Made by a program: the position numbers and the translations under genes. A stretch of DNA of 64,000 nucleotides from Pezicula radicicola (Eukaryota; Ascomycota; Leotiomycetes; Helotiales; Dermateaceae). Positions 1-10,997 of the stretch are shown here, one piece after another. Position 1 is the first letter of the stretch. Each line of letters opens with the position of its first letter. Below the pieces are notes generated by a model. It was not told the origin of the DNA and did not search any database. It saw only the letters and a list, made by a program, of their open reading frames with translations. The stretch is taken from NCBI GenBank assembly GCA_003008705.1, contig PDUO01000068.1, forward strand, positions 65,620-129,619. Direction: 5' to 3'.

Positions 1-1143
1 TTACCAGATTGGCAAATAGAAGATGAAGACTCCAAAGGCCCCATTCAAGAAAAGCAGGTACAAGTTCGAGGCCGCGACAGACCGTTGTTTCACAACACTG
101 AGAGGTACTGTAGCATCATCGCCCTGGAAATACTGCAAGACCATCCAAGGGATAAGAGTAGCTCCGAATACCACTAGGACTGCAATGACACGGCCACTAC
201 TCCAAGGGCATTCACCGCTACCCCACTGCAAGGCTAACATCAAACAAACCAGAGAGGTGAGTAGTAGGGTTGTGCCGAGAGGATCGAAACGTTGTATAAT
301 CTGCGACCACCTCATCTTCTTGATCTCAGTCGAGGTTCTGCCCAGAGATGCTGGTAGGCAGAAAACGATGACGAGAATCACCACTGCTCCAATTGGTAGG
401 TTGACTGGGTCGATCAGTTATTAGCAGTTAAATGGACGACGGTCGTGGCCACGTACAATAGAAACACCATCTCCAGGAGACCCGAGTCGTGAAAGCACCG
501 CCTGAGTTAACAAATTAGCAACCTGTTCTGATCAAGACACGAAGGAAAGCATTCACTGACCCATGATAGGCCCGACAACACTAGCGATGGCATACGCAGC
601 GCCAAACAAGCCGGCAAACAGGCTTCGCTTTCTGAGCGGAGTGATGCGTGCAATAATGATAAACGACCCCCCAAATACTCCTGCCATCCCAGCACCCTGG
701 ATAGCTCTGCCAGCAATGAACGCGGCTGACGTTGACGCGGAACCGCACACAGCGCTCCCGAGCAGGTAGATAATAACTGAGGCCAAGAACGTCCATTTAT
801 TGTTTAATAGCGAGTAGGCGCTTCCAAAGGGAAGCTGCAAGGCAACCGCCGTGATTTGTTCACCTGTGCTGTACCATGCAATGTCATCGTAGCTGTGGAA
901 TGCGCTTGTGATGGTTGGTATCGCCGTGGCCAGGACGGTTTGGCTGACGGCAACGATGAACACCGAGGAAAACAATGCAAAGACGATGAGGGCCAATCGA
1001 AGGCCAGTGGGATATGGGGTGTTGTCGACATCGTCTTCGGAGCTGCCTTGCTTTTGCTGCGTGTCAGGAGTCACCTCATCATTGGCTTTCTCACTGTTAG
1101 GTACCAAGTCGCGCAATTCTAAGATACTGCTCGCGCGCGACAT
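1..1143 (-). CDS. MFS drug/toxin efflux transporter (DHA14-like), 3' end cut off by the window edge
   Basis: Proton-driven multidrug or metabolite exporter of the plasma membrane, by family. Exons read on the minus strand are 1143-561, 501-457 and 404 to beyond base 1, with introns 502-560 and 405-456. Splicing joins a GPIMGGAF stretch to a VSWRWCFY block and then NLPIGAV, the signature of the 14-TM fungal efflux group. The N-terminal ~45 residues are hydrophilic and acidic, followed by TM1 with a VSQTVLATAIPTI motif typical of the family. The ATG at 1143 is the first in frame and gives the usual short cytoplasmic tail. About 210 residues are visible of an expected 550-600. As the outermost gene of the left block it could export the product of the neighbouring tailoring enzymes; that role is inference. 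Confidence 0.88.
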
Positions 1144-2206
1144 GGCTTGATGTATTGAATTGAGCAGACAATGGAAGTGAGGAAACAGGCTTCCGAGAAC
1201 ATCTGACCAAATTTAGGAGCGACATTGCTAAAAGGGTCAAATGAAAACTGATTAACGCTAGACTAGAGGTTCGATCGGTGATCAGAAGTATTCATTGTAA
1301 TCGTTACGGCTTTCGTATCGCGACAGGGGCTGGCTTCGCCGTTCAGTCTCGAATGCCGTGCCAAGGCACTGTACTGGGCCACCGCTTTCCCATTTTCTAC
1401 CACCTCTGTCTATCTATGTCTAAGACTATAATTGGCACGGTTTTAGTCAACTAATTTGCAACCCTAGTTATTTGGCATTACTAGTAATAGTGCAGTTTAG
1501 GGTAGCGAGAAGTTGTAGCTGTAATGCTATCTTGTAGGAAGTGCCCTAGACTAGGCTTGTAATTGCAGCCCTGGTCCCTCTATGTTCTATATGTATATAA
1601 GTATGTCGTTAGTTGATCTCCTAGTTAGAGTGTTATATATAGCAGGGATAATTTCTCGTTACTAGAAGAGGAAAAGTACAACTTAATGTCGGTTGCCGAA
1701 TCTATGTGATTGGCACAAGCTGCAGCAGAGCGGACCAAGCGGGCCTATTTCCCTGGTTCGAAGTTTAATTTAACGTCGCCCGTTCGCATCATGACTTTCC
1801 TAAACTTTATACAATCTCTCTCTCTCTAAGTAATAGTTATTTAATAGACTTGTAGATAGAGAGTTCTAGCTAATAATACTACAATAGAAATTATAAATTA
1901 CGTAATATACTATTCAACTAAATAACTATTATTTAGGGGAGAGAGGATAGTATCAAGCTATTAAAATCCAAAGACTTTTATATTAAATTTAGTGAAAGTG
2001 CATAGTTATACATAGGTAATTTTTATATTTAAAAGTGGGCGACTCACTTAATAACCACATCAATATCATATTTATCAAAAATAAGGAGATTTTATAATTT
2101 CGATTTAATTCTTTCGAGCGTCGAGATCTTTACTGTGATTCTATGCATCAACGGCGGAAATATAGACATCTTACCCCTTCTGACGCGAAGATTAGATGTC
2201 GCTGGG
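1144..2206. other. Intergenic region, AT-rich in its right half
   Basis: No coding sequence was recognised. Bases 1144-1750 should hold the promoter of the minus-strand MFS gene. From about 1790 to 2110 the sequence becomes strongly AT-rich, and it contains the inverted repeat listed at 1815-1947. Confidence 0.6.
1815..1947. repeat. Inverted repeat, possible MITE remnant
   Basis: Two arms of about 30 bp, near 1815-1844 and 1918-1947, are near-perfect reverse complements centred on TAATAGTTATTTA and TAAATAACTATTA, with a CT-rich end on the left and the matching AG-rich end on the right. The ~70-base loop is AT-rich and non-coding. This is the shape of a small foldback element. I see no transposase and no convincing target-site duplication. 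Confidence 0.5.
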
Positions 2207-3343
2207 CTAGAGATCATCATCCAGCCTAACCATCCTCAATGAATCAGCCCACAACTTCCTCTCGCCCTCCTCGTCAAACGCCCACGACTTAAACCCATAC
2301 CCTGACCACTGCACATCGTCTGGTATTGGCTTGCTCACCCCACAATCCTCCATGTAGAATCCTCCGAGGCCCTCATACTCCTTCCCGACGGCTGCCAACA
2401 CGTTCGTTGCGGCGCCCTGCTCAACGCTCTTCCACACCTTCTTAATATGCGGCATTTCGATCAATTTCTCCAACATCTTCCGAGTCTCCTCATCCGAGGA
2501 CTCCATCAATCCGCTCCCGAATCCGCCAGGGTGTATGCTGATGGCATGTACGCCCTTGGAGCCATACCGTCGCTCCGCTTCGTTGCAGAACCAGATTTTG
2601 GCAGTGTTAGAGTGGGCATACGACACCCCGGGTTCGTAGCCTTTGCCATTAGGGTTCGCCGTGTCGTAATTGTTCTCGGGATGCACGGTTGAAGCCGTAT
2701 GTGATGTACTTGAGGTAGTAACAACCCGCACATTTACTTTGTGGATAAAGGCGGTGTGCAGAAGGAGCGGCTTAAGGAGTTGGAACAGGTAGAAGTGTGC
2801 GAGGTAGTTGACACCGAATTGTTGCTCAAACCCCTCGTCCGTGTAGCCACGGGGTGTCGCCGCAATACCTTTAATAATCCAAGTGCGTTAGTCGGGATCC
2901 TTGTCTATTTGGGAAGTGCATTATACGACTAGACGAGACTAACCTGCATTATTCACCAGGACGTCCAACCTCTCGGTTTTGTTCAGGACGTCTTCAGCAC
3001 CCTTCTTCACGCTCTTCAAACTCTTCAACTCCATCTCCACGACTTCTATCCTCAGGCCATCATCCTCACTTTGTAGCTGCTCCTTCACTTTTTGACCCTT
3101 TGCGAAATCTCGCGAGGTGAAAAAGACCTTCATCCCGGTCTTGGCCAACGCGCGGACAATCTCTAGGCCGATGCCATTGGTGCCTCCGGTCACTAATGCG
3201 ACTTTGTCGTTCAGCTTCCCGACAAGGTCTTCATCTTGAATAATCTGGAGGGCGGTAGGGCGGGCGTCGCCTTCACCTTGGGGATCGGCGTTGACCGAGG
3301 CGTATCGGTTAGGGACCTGCGGAAGGTTGGGAGTGTATGGCAT
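2207..3343 (-). CDS. Short-chain dehydrogenase/reductase (retinol-dehydrogenase/WWOX-like), altered YxxxK motif
   Basis: Predicted NAD(P)-dependent oxidoreductase with a Rossmann fold, 353 residues. Exons are 3343-2944 and 2868-2207; the intron at 2869-2943 has GT/AG ends and interrupts the conserved NNAG motif. The cofactor loop reads TGGTNGIG near residue 52. The reductase block RVVTTSS and a PGG stretch follow, as in WWOX/RDH-type SDRs. Where the active site should read YxxxK, the sequence gives Y-A-H-S-N-T-A-K: the Lys position (codon 2606-2608) is Asn, with a Lys three residues later. The frame is otherwise open and the length normal for the class, so the gene may be functional with an unusual active site, or catalytically impaired. 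It lies between the MFS pump and an EthD gene on the same strand. Confidence 0.85.
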
Positions 3344-5365
3344 AATTAGGTATCTGTCGTAGCGGATTAGGCTAACGCAAAGAGAGGTCTATATCTATGG
3401 ATGAAAAAGTTCTCACATGGTTGTACCGCTGCTTTATTCTATCGCTTTCCTGTTTAACCTGTCCCGCAGGACATCGGGATGCGTGGAAATGGGACTCTCC
3501 AGAGGTTCTCCCTATTAGTGATATCGGGGAATGCATTGCAATCGGGACTAAGGCTAAATCGTAAATATGATGTTTGACCAGGGTCCCTTTAAAGTAACTT
3601 CGAAACCTGCTCATGAGTCGTAGTCTTCGGAGAATTCTACCTCGCAGGGAGATATAAAGGCGGTGACTGCAATAACTTACCCCGGCACCTACGTAAACGC
3701 GAGGCGGGGCCCTATTTCTGGAAATGGTTAGTGCCCGGCAATCGATCGAAACGCACCAGCGATTAATAGCCGCCTAGGGTTTTCCGGTCGGCGATTATTT
3801 GGGATCGCTTAACAGTGAGGTGAACTTACTATTAATTACGGCATTTAGGTAACCTTGCGTCCCTAAGGAGATGCTACCATATTAGAAACACTAGATAGTA
3901 AAAGTGGAACTGCTTATTACTCGTCGGTTGAGGGAACGTATATTGTATTACTAACCGACTCTTAGCTCTACTAGAAAGTCTAGTCTCATAAATCAGACTC
4001 ACTTTTACTAAGAATTACTATAGAGTGAGTACACTCGTATAATATACAAAATTTAGGCTAATTAGAGTATAATATTAAGATAGGGGAGTGGATTTAAATT
4101 CTTAAAGAGAATCTAAGGATATTTAGTAATTGTTTTAGTAGTTTGTATAGATCTTTATTAATAGGAGTCCTCTCTTAATTTAATAATATACCTTATATTT
4201 TTTAATTAACTCTAAACCTCTTTAAAGTATACTTATTTAAAAGAGCTTGTATTACTTTATATATATAATTAGGTAAAGCTCCAAATTAGAGCCTTAAGCT
4301 AGAGTCTTTTAGGTATATCTTAATTATATTAAGTATAGTTTCTAGGATCTCTATAGATTCTAACTTCTTTAAATAAGTGGTAGAGAGCTAGAAGTTAGTG
4401 TTTCCATCTTGTATATAGATAATATGCTTGTATTAATTCTAGGCTACTAATATCTCTATTAAATGAAATATTAAATGAAATATTACATAGTGGTTAGTGG
4501 TCGATAATCCGTCATTCACTGTTGCATCTATAGTGCGCTCACCTTATCGAAGCGACGGGTATGTCAACTTGACCTGTACAGGTGCCTAAATCAATTGGCA
4601 TTAATTTGCTAATTTGGGCTAAAAGCTGTGCTCTAGAGCTTCAGATTGCTTGGACTGCTTGACTGTCTTAAACGGGTTCATCCGCGTGCAACGTCTTAGC
4701 TCCTCGTGGATTGCACGCTAGCTGCTCGGAATGCTCCAGTTGCTCGAGGCTCAATGACATGACTTGCAGATTGCACGAATTCGACCCATCAACATACATA
4801 TGGAAGCAGAGTGGGGATAGAGCCTCGATGTGCCACTGTGGCATATTGGTTTCTACGCATTTAAAGGGGCATGGAAATATGGCACGATACACACGCCCGT
4901 GAGGGAATACGGCCGGCTGTTGGCCAACCTCTTTGTGAACCGAGTGATACGGTATGCGGTCGTCGAATCCAATAAGGTTACAAGCAATTAAGCGCAGCCT
5001 TGCTGGCAAGCGCCTACCCCGGATGGAGAAACACGAAGCTAGTTCCTACCACAAATCCTCCGTTCATCGATAGCCATTAATACTTCAGCTTGCTTGGAAC
5101 TTCCCATGGCGTAGGCATCTAAGAACACAGAGAGCTTCCGAGCTCCTAGCCGTGCTCACATGACATCCTTGCAACAGAAAAGGGTTCGTCGACTTGACTT
5201 CTGGTATACATATAGCGTGACGAATGCATGACTTGTGGTCAAAGACATCTCACAATAATTTGTTGTAGTTAAGAAATCGTATGAATCGCTCGATGTTTGG
5301 CAAATTTTCCATCGCAGCAGGGATCTAAACGGAACAAAGCTTCTAGTAATTGGGCTTCTCTTTCA
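3344..5365. other. Intergenic, including an AT-rich stretch (about 3.8-4.5 kb)
   Basis: Bases 3344-3800 are of mixed composition and upstream of the minus-strand SDR. Bases 3830-4500 are strongly AT-rich with no open frame that looks conserved. Bases 4500-5365 are more GC-balanced, but the open frames there match no family I recognise and lack codon-like structure. A pair of 11-bp arms (TAGTAAAAGTG at 3896-3906 and its complement at 4000-4010) could mark a ~115-bp foldback element. Confidence 0.55.
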
Positions 5366-5881
5366 CTAAAAGTTGTAATGCTGAACCCATCCGACAATAC
5401 AACTATGATCATAGCGTCAGAATTCGCTCAATGGCTACACGTAATGGACTGTATGAACTCACCGACTCCGAGTCATATCAGCAAAGTTGAAGTGATCCGG
5501 AATGAACTTGCCCAAAAAGTCGGGATCTTCACGCATCTTCTCGATGCACTCAATATCTGGGACCACCAAAGAGATGATAGTGTCATAGTCTAACGGCATT
5601 TCGCTAGGTGCATCAGGAAACAAGCGCTTGAAAGCCGCTTTTGAAGAAGAGTCATTGTGTGTCTGGTTCAGGTGCCGATCAGTTACTACAAAGTGAGATA
5701 TTGGACATGGTAAACATACGACAGTGTACGACACAGCACCATACTTCTCAAGGAGTGGTTTGATGATTGGAGTATTGACATTCTCGATGTGGCTGTGGTG
5801 ACTCTGCTCATCCATATCTGGTTTCCTGTAGACGTAGATGTTGTATGCGAGGAGAGGTTTTGGTTGTCCGGTGGAACCCAT
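5366..5881 (-). CDS. EthD-domain protein
   Basis: Small alpha/beta-barrel protein of the EthD family, which includes fungal decarboxylases or dehydratases acting in polyketide and other pathways. The substrate here is unknown. Three exons: 5881-5720, 5662-5463 and 5402-5366, giving 132 residues. The 57-nt first intron is a multiple of three, so the frame reads through it, but it has GTATGT, a CTGAT branch site and CAG. The 60-nt second intron is needed to reach the conserved ending: after FADMTRSR the last exon supplies CIVGWVQ, matching the GW-containing C-terminal strand of the family. Residues 1-25 hold the YVYRKP start strand. The gene is divergent from the SDR at 6498 with a 616-bp shared promoter region. 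Confidence 0.8.
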
Positions 5882-6497
5882 TTTGCCCGTGATCTTGACA
5901 ATTCAAATGTGGATATACGGAGTAGGTGGGAAAGTAGTTATATGTAATGTATCCAAGAGCAAAATGCTTATCCGCGGTCTACCTAAGCACTTGTCGGCAA
6001 TACAGGCCTGCAAAGTTTGTCAACATGACGGCTCCGGGCACCGAGCGCAGAATCGGGGATATGGTACAGCGAGAGTTTACTATTTGCCGGTCTAATCGCC
6101 GGTGGTGGGAAATGGCGCGCTGCGCTTAAATGTTAACGATCCATGCAGTTAATACTAGTTAGGGCTCTGCTGCGTTCAATGCAACCATAGTCGATGCCAT
6201 GTATAACTTCGTAACTTCAATAGGCGATGATCGAGACGCTAAGGTTTCGCCGGTTAGAGAAAGTCAGTTTCCACCTCAGTAGCCTTATAGCCTGTGGAAC
6301 CTCGATTATCGTACGTAAATGTGTATATATATATTACTATAAATCTCCACTGTCAGAAATCAAAGTCCTCCTTCAATTCACTCACGATACGTACGTTGCT
6401 GGTTGTTGACAGCTTGAATTCTCGCCTGTCGCTTAATTTCCAGAACTGATCAGCCTTATCTAAGAACGACTCAATCGGTGCAGCAACAATCCCAGCC
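5882..6497. promoter_or_regulatory. Shared divergent promoter region, EthD gene / SDR gene
   Basis: The 616-bp space separates the divergent starts at 5881 and 6498. A TATATATATATTACTATAAA stretch near 6325-6345 is a plausible core promoter for the plus-strand gene. I see no recognisable regulator site beyond that. Confidence 0.4.
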
Positions 6498-7379
6498 ATG
6501 GCCGACCGCAAGATCGTCCTGATTACAGGCGCCAATAAAGGACTTGGCTACCAAGCTGTTAGAGCCTTTCTAGGCTCAGAGACGAAGTACCATATTTTCC
6601 TTGGTAGTCGCGATTTCGCGAAAGGCAAGCGGGCTGCGGAGACGGCAAGCGCAGAAGTCAAGTCTCACAGCACCGTCGAGCCGATCCAGCTCGATGTTGA
6701 GAGCGATGAGTCGATCCAGAAAGCCTTCGAGGAGGTCAAGGGCAAGGTCGACAGAGTCGATGCGTTAGTCAACAACGCCGGTACGTCGTTCATTCCCAGA
6801 AGATATGGATCGAAGGGTTGGAACGAACAGGTGAACTGACTTGCACTCTTTGCAGGCGTGATGCTCGACCAGCAAATTGAACTGGGCAACATGACGGTCC
6901 GCGAGGCATATAACAAGTCCTGGGACATCAACGTCACCGGTGCCCACATCCTTACAGACACCTTCCTTCCGCTTCTGCTGAAATCCTCCGACCCACGACT
7001 CATCTTCAACACCAGCGGAGTTTCTTCGCTTGCAAATGCTGCTGATTCTTCACATTTCACCTTCAAGGTGCCACCTGCTGGGTTTCAAAAGCCACGTGGC
7101 ACCATCTCTTACAGAGCGGCCAAGGCTGGGCTGAACATGGTCATGCTTGAGTGGGTGCGGATGCTGAAGAATGATGGCGTCAAGGTCTGGTGTGTGGCAC
7201 CGGGTTTTTTCGCGACCGATATTGGAGAAAGTAACCCAGAGTCTATGAAGAAGATGGGTGCGGGAGATCCAGCTGGTGGTGGCGCGGCGCTCTGTGCTGT
7301 TGTAGAAGGGAAGAGGGACGACGATGTAGGCAAGGTGGTGAACATGGCGCCTTACGGTACACCGGTGCAGCCGTGGTGA
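6498..7379 (+). CDS. Short-chain dehydrogenase/reductase (carbonyl-reductase-like)
   Basis: NAD(P)H-dependent carbonyl reductase or dehydrogenase by family, 268 residues. Exons are 6498-6780 and 6856-7379; the intron at 6781-6855 starts GTACGT and ends TTTGCAG and splits the NNAG motif, the same position as in the SDR at 2207-3343. The glycine motif GANKGLG lies at residues 11-17, and LVNNAG follows. The catalytic tetrad is intact: the Ser is in FNTSGVSS, and Tyr and Lys are in SYRAAKAGLN. The PG motif (VAPGFFATDI) follows at the usual distance. Divergent from the EthD gene. The shared intron position suggests related ancestry of the two SDR genes, although their C-terminal halves differ strongly. 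Confidence 0.88.
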
Positions 7380-8374
7380 GGAAACAGCTCCACTGTTCAG
7401 ACGAGGTTCTTGGACGCATTAGGTGATCACTGGCTGTCAAAAGCAGTCGTCTAGTCTAGCTATAATTGATCGCAAACAACTCCATCTTTGAATTAGGCTC
7501 GTTCACCGCAGCCTTCACGATTGCTCCCGCCCATCTGGAAAGTCCGAAAAACGCAGAAGGGGTAACTCCTCCATGCTGCCCAGCAGTTGTAAGAGAGTCG
7601 TGATATAAATTACTCTACTTACACCTTCACCTGTTACCTAAGCTTACTATATATGCTCCCTACGCATTCGGTTTTTGTAATATACTTCAGCCCCTTTTAT
7701 AAAAGAGAGAGATAGAGAAATAGCTAGTATATAAATGAAAAATCGAGGAAAACACCATTTCTTCGCCTGTCTCCTAAGATTTATCGTATTCTAGCTCTAG
7801 GATATAGCTTCTATTCTTTGCATTTGCTTGTACCAGGAGCCTAAATTTATATATTTATATGGTTGCTGCAATTCCTACTAGCGTTGATACAGTGGGTGGC
7901 CACATGTCTAAACGAGTAGGTTGTTAGACACTAAAACCTCTACTTTATAATATTATACTAAAACCTTTATATATAACTTAAATTACTTTCTATTTCTTTT
8001 AGATTTTAATATATATACTATACTTAATTATAAATAGAGGAGAGTAGTAGTATATTTTAAAAAGGTATAATTTAGATATAAATTAAGTAAACAATTAAAG
8101 AAATTTTAGTATACTCTTGTAAATACTATTATTTAGAAGTACCCGTAGAACTTTTGTAGTATAAGTGTATTTTTAAATATTTTATAAACTATGTATTTTC
8201 GAGTTTCTGTGATGATCTCAAGCTTGCTCAACAGGCGGTGCACCAGCTGTTCCTAAAGTGCAGATATGGACAACTTCGCCGAGTTCAATTGAAGTACCAA
8301 CTCCTTGACTCACGCAAGTCCGACAGTCGTACGCGGCACGGGCTTCAATTCTAAAAAAAAAATTCTATGGCTTT
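7380..8374. other. Intergenic, AT-rich from about 7.6 to 8.2 kb
   Basis: No gene recognised. Bases 7380-7600 are the 3' flank of the SDR. Bases 7620-8200 are AT-rich with scattered TATAATATTATAC-like words, resembling the other decayed blocks of this window. Bases 8200-8374 are the 3' flank of the next minus-strand gene. Confidence 0.5.
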
Positions 8375-9380
8375 CTACTCTAGCTCCTGATCCTCCCAGA
8401 ATACAAGGCACCTAATCTCAATACTCTCCCTAGGCGGACCCTGATCATTCGGTGTCTGAATGGCCGTGTGGGGCACTCGCCTGGCCCTCCCATCCAATTT
8501 CGAATCAAAGATCTTGATCAACAGTGCCTCGTCGGGCGTCATGTTGCTAGCATAGTACCACTTATGCTGTGGGCTCGCAACCATGTGCCACTGCTCGTTG
8601 TCTTTGTTTATGGTATTAGGCGGTTTGCCTAGGACGATTCGCGTAGTTACTGGACGAAGATCGGACTCGTCCGCGCTGCGGGCGTCGCAGACAGCCAATG
8701 GCTCGCGCTGGACAGGTTTGAGAGGCTGCCAGACGTTGATGATACCCCAGCGGGTTTTGGTCTTGGCACGAAGGCTTTCTGCTTCGGGCAATCTGTCAAG
8801 CACGATTTGGGCACCGTAGTATGATTGATCTGCGACGGATTAATGAGGTCGGCCTCGCCAGTATCGGGATGAGACTGCTTACCGACGTGGATGAACATAG
8901 CAGGGGCTTGCATATTGAGTAGCTCCGTATCTGGGAGATCTTCAGGAAGGTTGAGAATATTCTGATGTGGATGACGGCGGATGACGTGAGGAGCAAAAGG
9001 GTGGACATAAGTGGCACCCGTGCTGTTGGGTTTTAGCATTGTAGGTCCGTAAACATACCCAGTGGTACCTGAGCTTACTGTCTCATTAACAGGTCTTGCA
9101 CATCTTTTTGCAATTGTGGTGGGAGACCGAATCCATAGTTCCCGTCCCAGGTCTTCTCTTGGATCGTACTTTGTACGACCTGGAAACCCTGCGTGTCAAG
9201 ATTGAAGTCCTCATCACATGTACGGATATCTGTGACGGGGACCAGCTGCCGGTTGTACTTCTGCCGCTGAAACCCTACAGTGGCGATGTATTGAATAGGA
9301 TACGATTCGCCCTTCGGCGGCGGTTGATGATAATTAACGTAAGCCTTGACAGATTGGGGCGTCTTCGTAGAGCCAGGCAT
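8375..9380 (-). CDS. AsaB/CmcJ-like non-heme iron hydroxylase/desaturase (paralogue 1)
   Basis: Member of the fungal hydroxylase/desaturase family that includes AsaB, GA4 desaturase, CTB9 and NvfI, relatives of bacterial CmcJ. These are iron-dependent oxygenases that modify secondary metabolites. Three exons, 9380-9079, 9022-8883 and 8829-8375, give 298 residues. The introns (56 and 53 nt) must be removed to restore FIHVDQS: the Asp codon is split across the second intron. The iron-binding triad is visible as H146-x-D148 and H268 (PHTA), followed by the ARG-containing SIEIR strand and FWED end. Other family blocks: NTGFQ-like TQGFQ, IINVWQPL and REPLAVCDARS. It is divergent from a second family member at 10998-12111; the two share an exon boundary within HTGAT / ITGAT. 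The substrate is unknown. Confidence 0.88.
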
Positions 9381-10997
9381 TTTAGCTGGCCTATTGGGGT
9401 GGTTTTGTCACGATTTGCAAATTTGAAGAGACAGGACTTCAGTTATGGGTACGAAGAAAGGCGTTGCTTGAAACAACCATTAAATAAACAGTCAAGGCCC
9501 CTCGAGTCGGCAATTAGAGCACAACCAGCGCTTAAAACCCCACCGGGCAGCCCCAAAACGGATTCTCAGGTCCAATGAGGCCCATTAATCACCGTTTCAC
9601 CGATCTACAGCAAAGCGCAATGGCCGAAGGTCAACAACCTTCCCGCCTGCTGCACTGCAGGTCGCGAAGGCTCTACCTCCAAGACCAGCGAGACATAATG
9701 TCGTGACATCTAGTAGCCAAGAGGCAAATGCTGGACGCACCTACGCCGGAAAATCAACTCGTCTGTCGGTAAAGAGGCCGCTATAGCAGCCAGGAAACTC
9801 CCTAGCGGCGATTTTGCTATTGCACTAAAAACACTTTCCGACAAGGCAGATCTAGAAGCCCATGGTAATCGGGCCATGGAGACCTTTGGAAACAGCATAA
9901 CGGTCCGCAAAAGAAAGATCCTAGTTGTAGCCCACGGTTTAAACATAGAAGCCGTAGAACAAGCCGGTCCTCGCTTCGTAGACCAATTACGCGATCCCAT
10001 GAGAACCTTTCGCCGAAGGTGCACAACTTAAACAGTGCAGAGAGTACATGGCCTTTAGAATGATCATACGATGTCTAGCAAGCGCTTCGATTAGCGTGCC
10101 TTGAAAAGAATGTCAACATATTTGAGTGCTAATTACCGAGACAGTTGTTAGCAACACAGGTTAGGTATACGGTATTAACACGCTTTGTGGTATATATAGT
10201 ATTTACTAAGAAATTCTATCTTAGTTTATTTTACTTTTAAGTTCATTATACTTCCTTTAACTAAGACCGAATATAATATAAAAAGCTTAATAACTAAGCT
10301 AATAATTAGTAAATAATTAATATTATTTAAAGAAGTATAATTTTATATAAATATTTACTTAATTATAATTACTTATAATAATACTAATAATTTATATATA
10401 TTACTTATTCTTATATATTTTTTTTATTAGAATGTTTAAAATTCCAAAAAAAATTATACCTTTTTTACTAGAGTAGATATAGAAGAAATCTTATACAAGA
10501 ACATAGTTTTGACTAAATCACCCCTGTAATAATATAGGCAGCCTCAGCCACCTGTATAGCCTGTATGTAGTCTCTAGCACCTCTATTCCTTATAATACAA
10601 CTACTTTTACACTTACACCTATTATATATACTATATATTCCATGTATTCCGTGACAACCCCTCTAGCCCGCCGTAAATGTGCCGCTTCTAATGTCTTCGC
10701 CGCGCGATTAACAGACTTTCGCTTTGATGTCAAAGCGAAGAGAAGGTCTCGATCGGTAAGTTGCAACAGCGATCGGCAACACCCCTTGTTCAACATTTCC
10801 TGAGCACCCGATCGGCATTCAATCACCGTGGCCAACCAAGTGCCAGCATCCGCCGTGCCGGAGAACCGAAAGTCGCAAATATGCCGAATCAGCAAGGGGA
10901 CTGTGCTAAATTTGAGGTTGTTTAAAGGGCATTGTCACGCATACCTTGGGCAATTTGCTTAGTACACAAGAACTTTCGTTCATTGATCAAAACCATC
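9381..10997. other. Region between divergent oxygenase genes, with retroelement relic and AT-rich core
   Basis: This 1.6-kb space carries the non-LTR gag relic at 9765-10031, then a strongly AT-rich block about 10.14-10.51 kb. Bases 10560-10930 are GC-balanced and probably hold the promoter of the plus-strand oxygenase gene. Confidence 0.55.
9765..10031 (+). mobile_element. Relic of a Tad/LINE-type retrotransposon ORF1 (gag-like)
   Basis: An 88-codon frame ending in TAA at 10029-10031 reads EAAIAARKLPSGDFAIALKT, then an AMETFG block, then RKRKILVVAHGLNIEAV. The spacing of 'ARKLPSGD', a 'W/ME-FG' block and a 'R-I-VVAHG' block is characteristic of the gag-like ORF1 that precedes reverse transcriptase in fungal Tad1-type LINEs. 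There is no start codon for it, no upstream continuation in frame and no reverse transcriptase nearby, so it is a small fragment. Identification is from remembered family pattern; a translated search would decide it. Confidence 0.55.

Noticed and set aside
1700..1790. tRNA-like GGTTCGAA box
   Set aside because: No acceptor stem, anticodon loop or A box could be fitted around it.
4668..5009. Open frame of 113 codons between SDR and EthD genes
   Set aside because: No domain, no conserved motif, no supporting splice sites, and it overlaps another open frame on the opposite strand.
10718..10739. Hairpin TTCGCTTTG/CAAAGCGAA with 4-base loop
   Set aside because: Only 9-bp arms in a promoter region; such short palindromes occur by chance in 64 kb, and no second copy was noticed.
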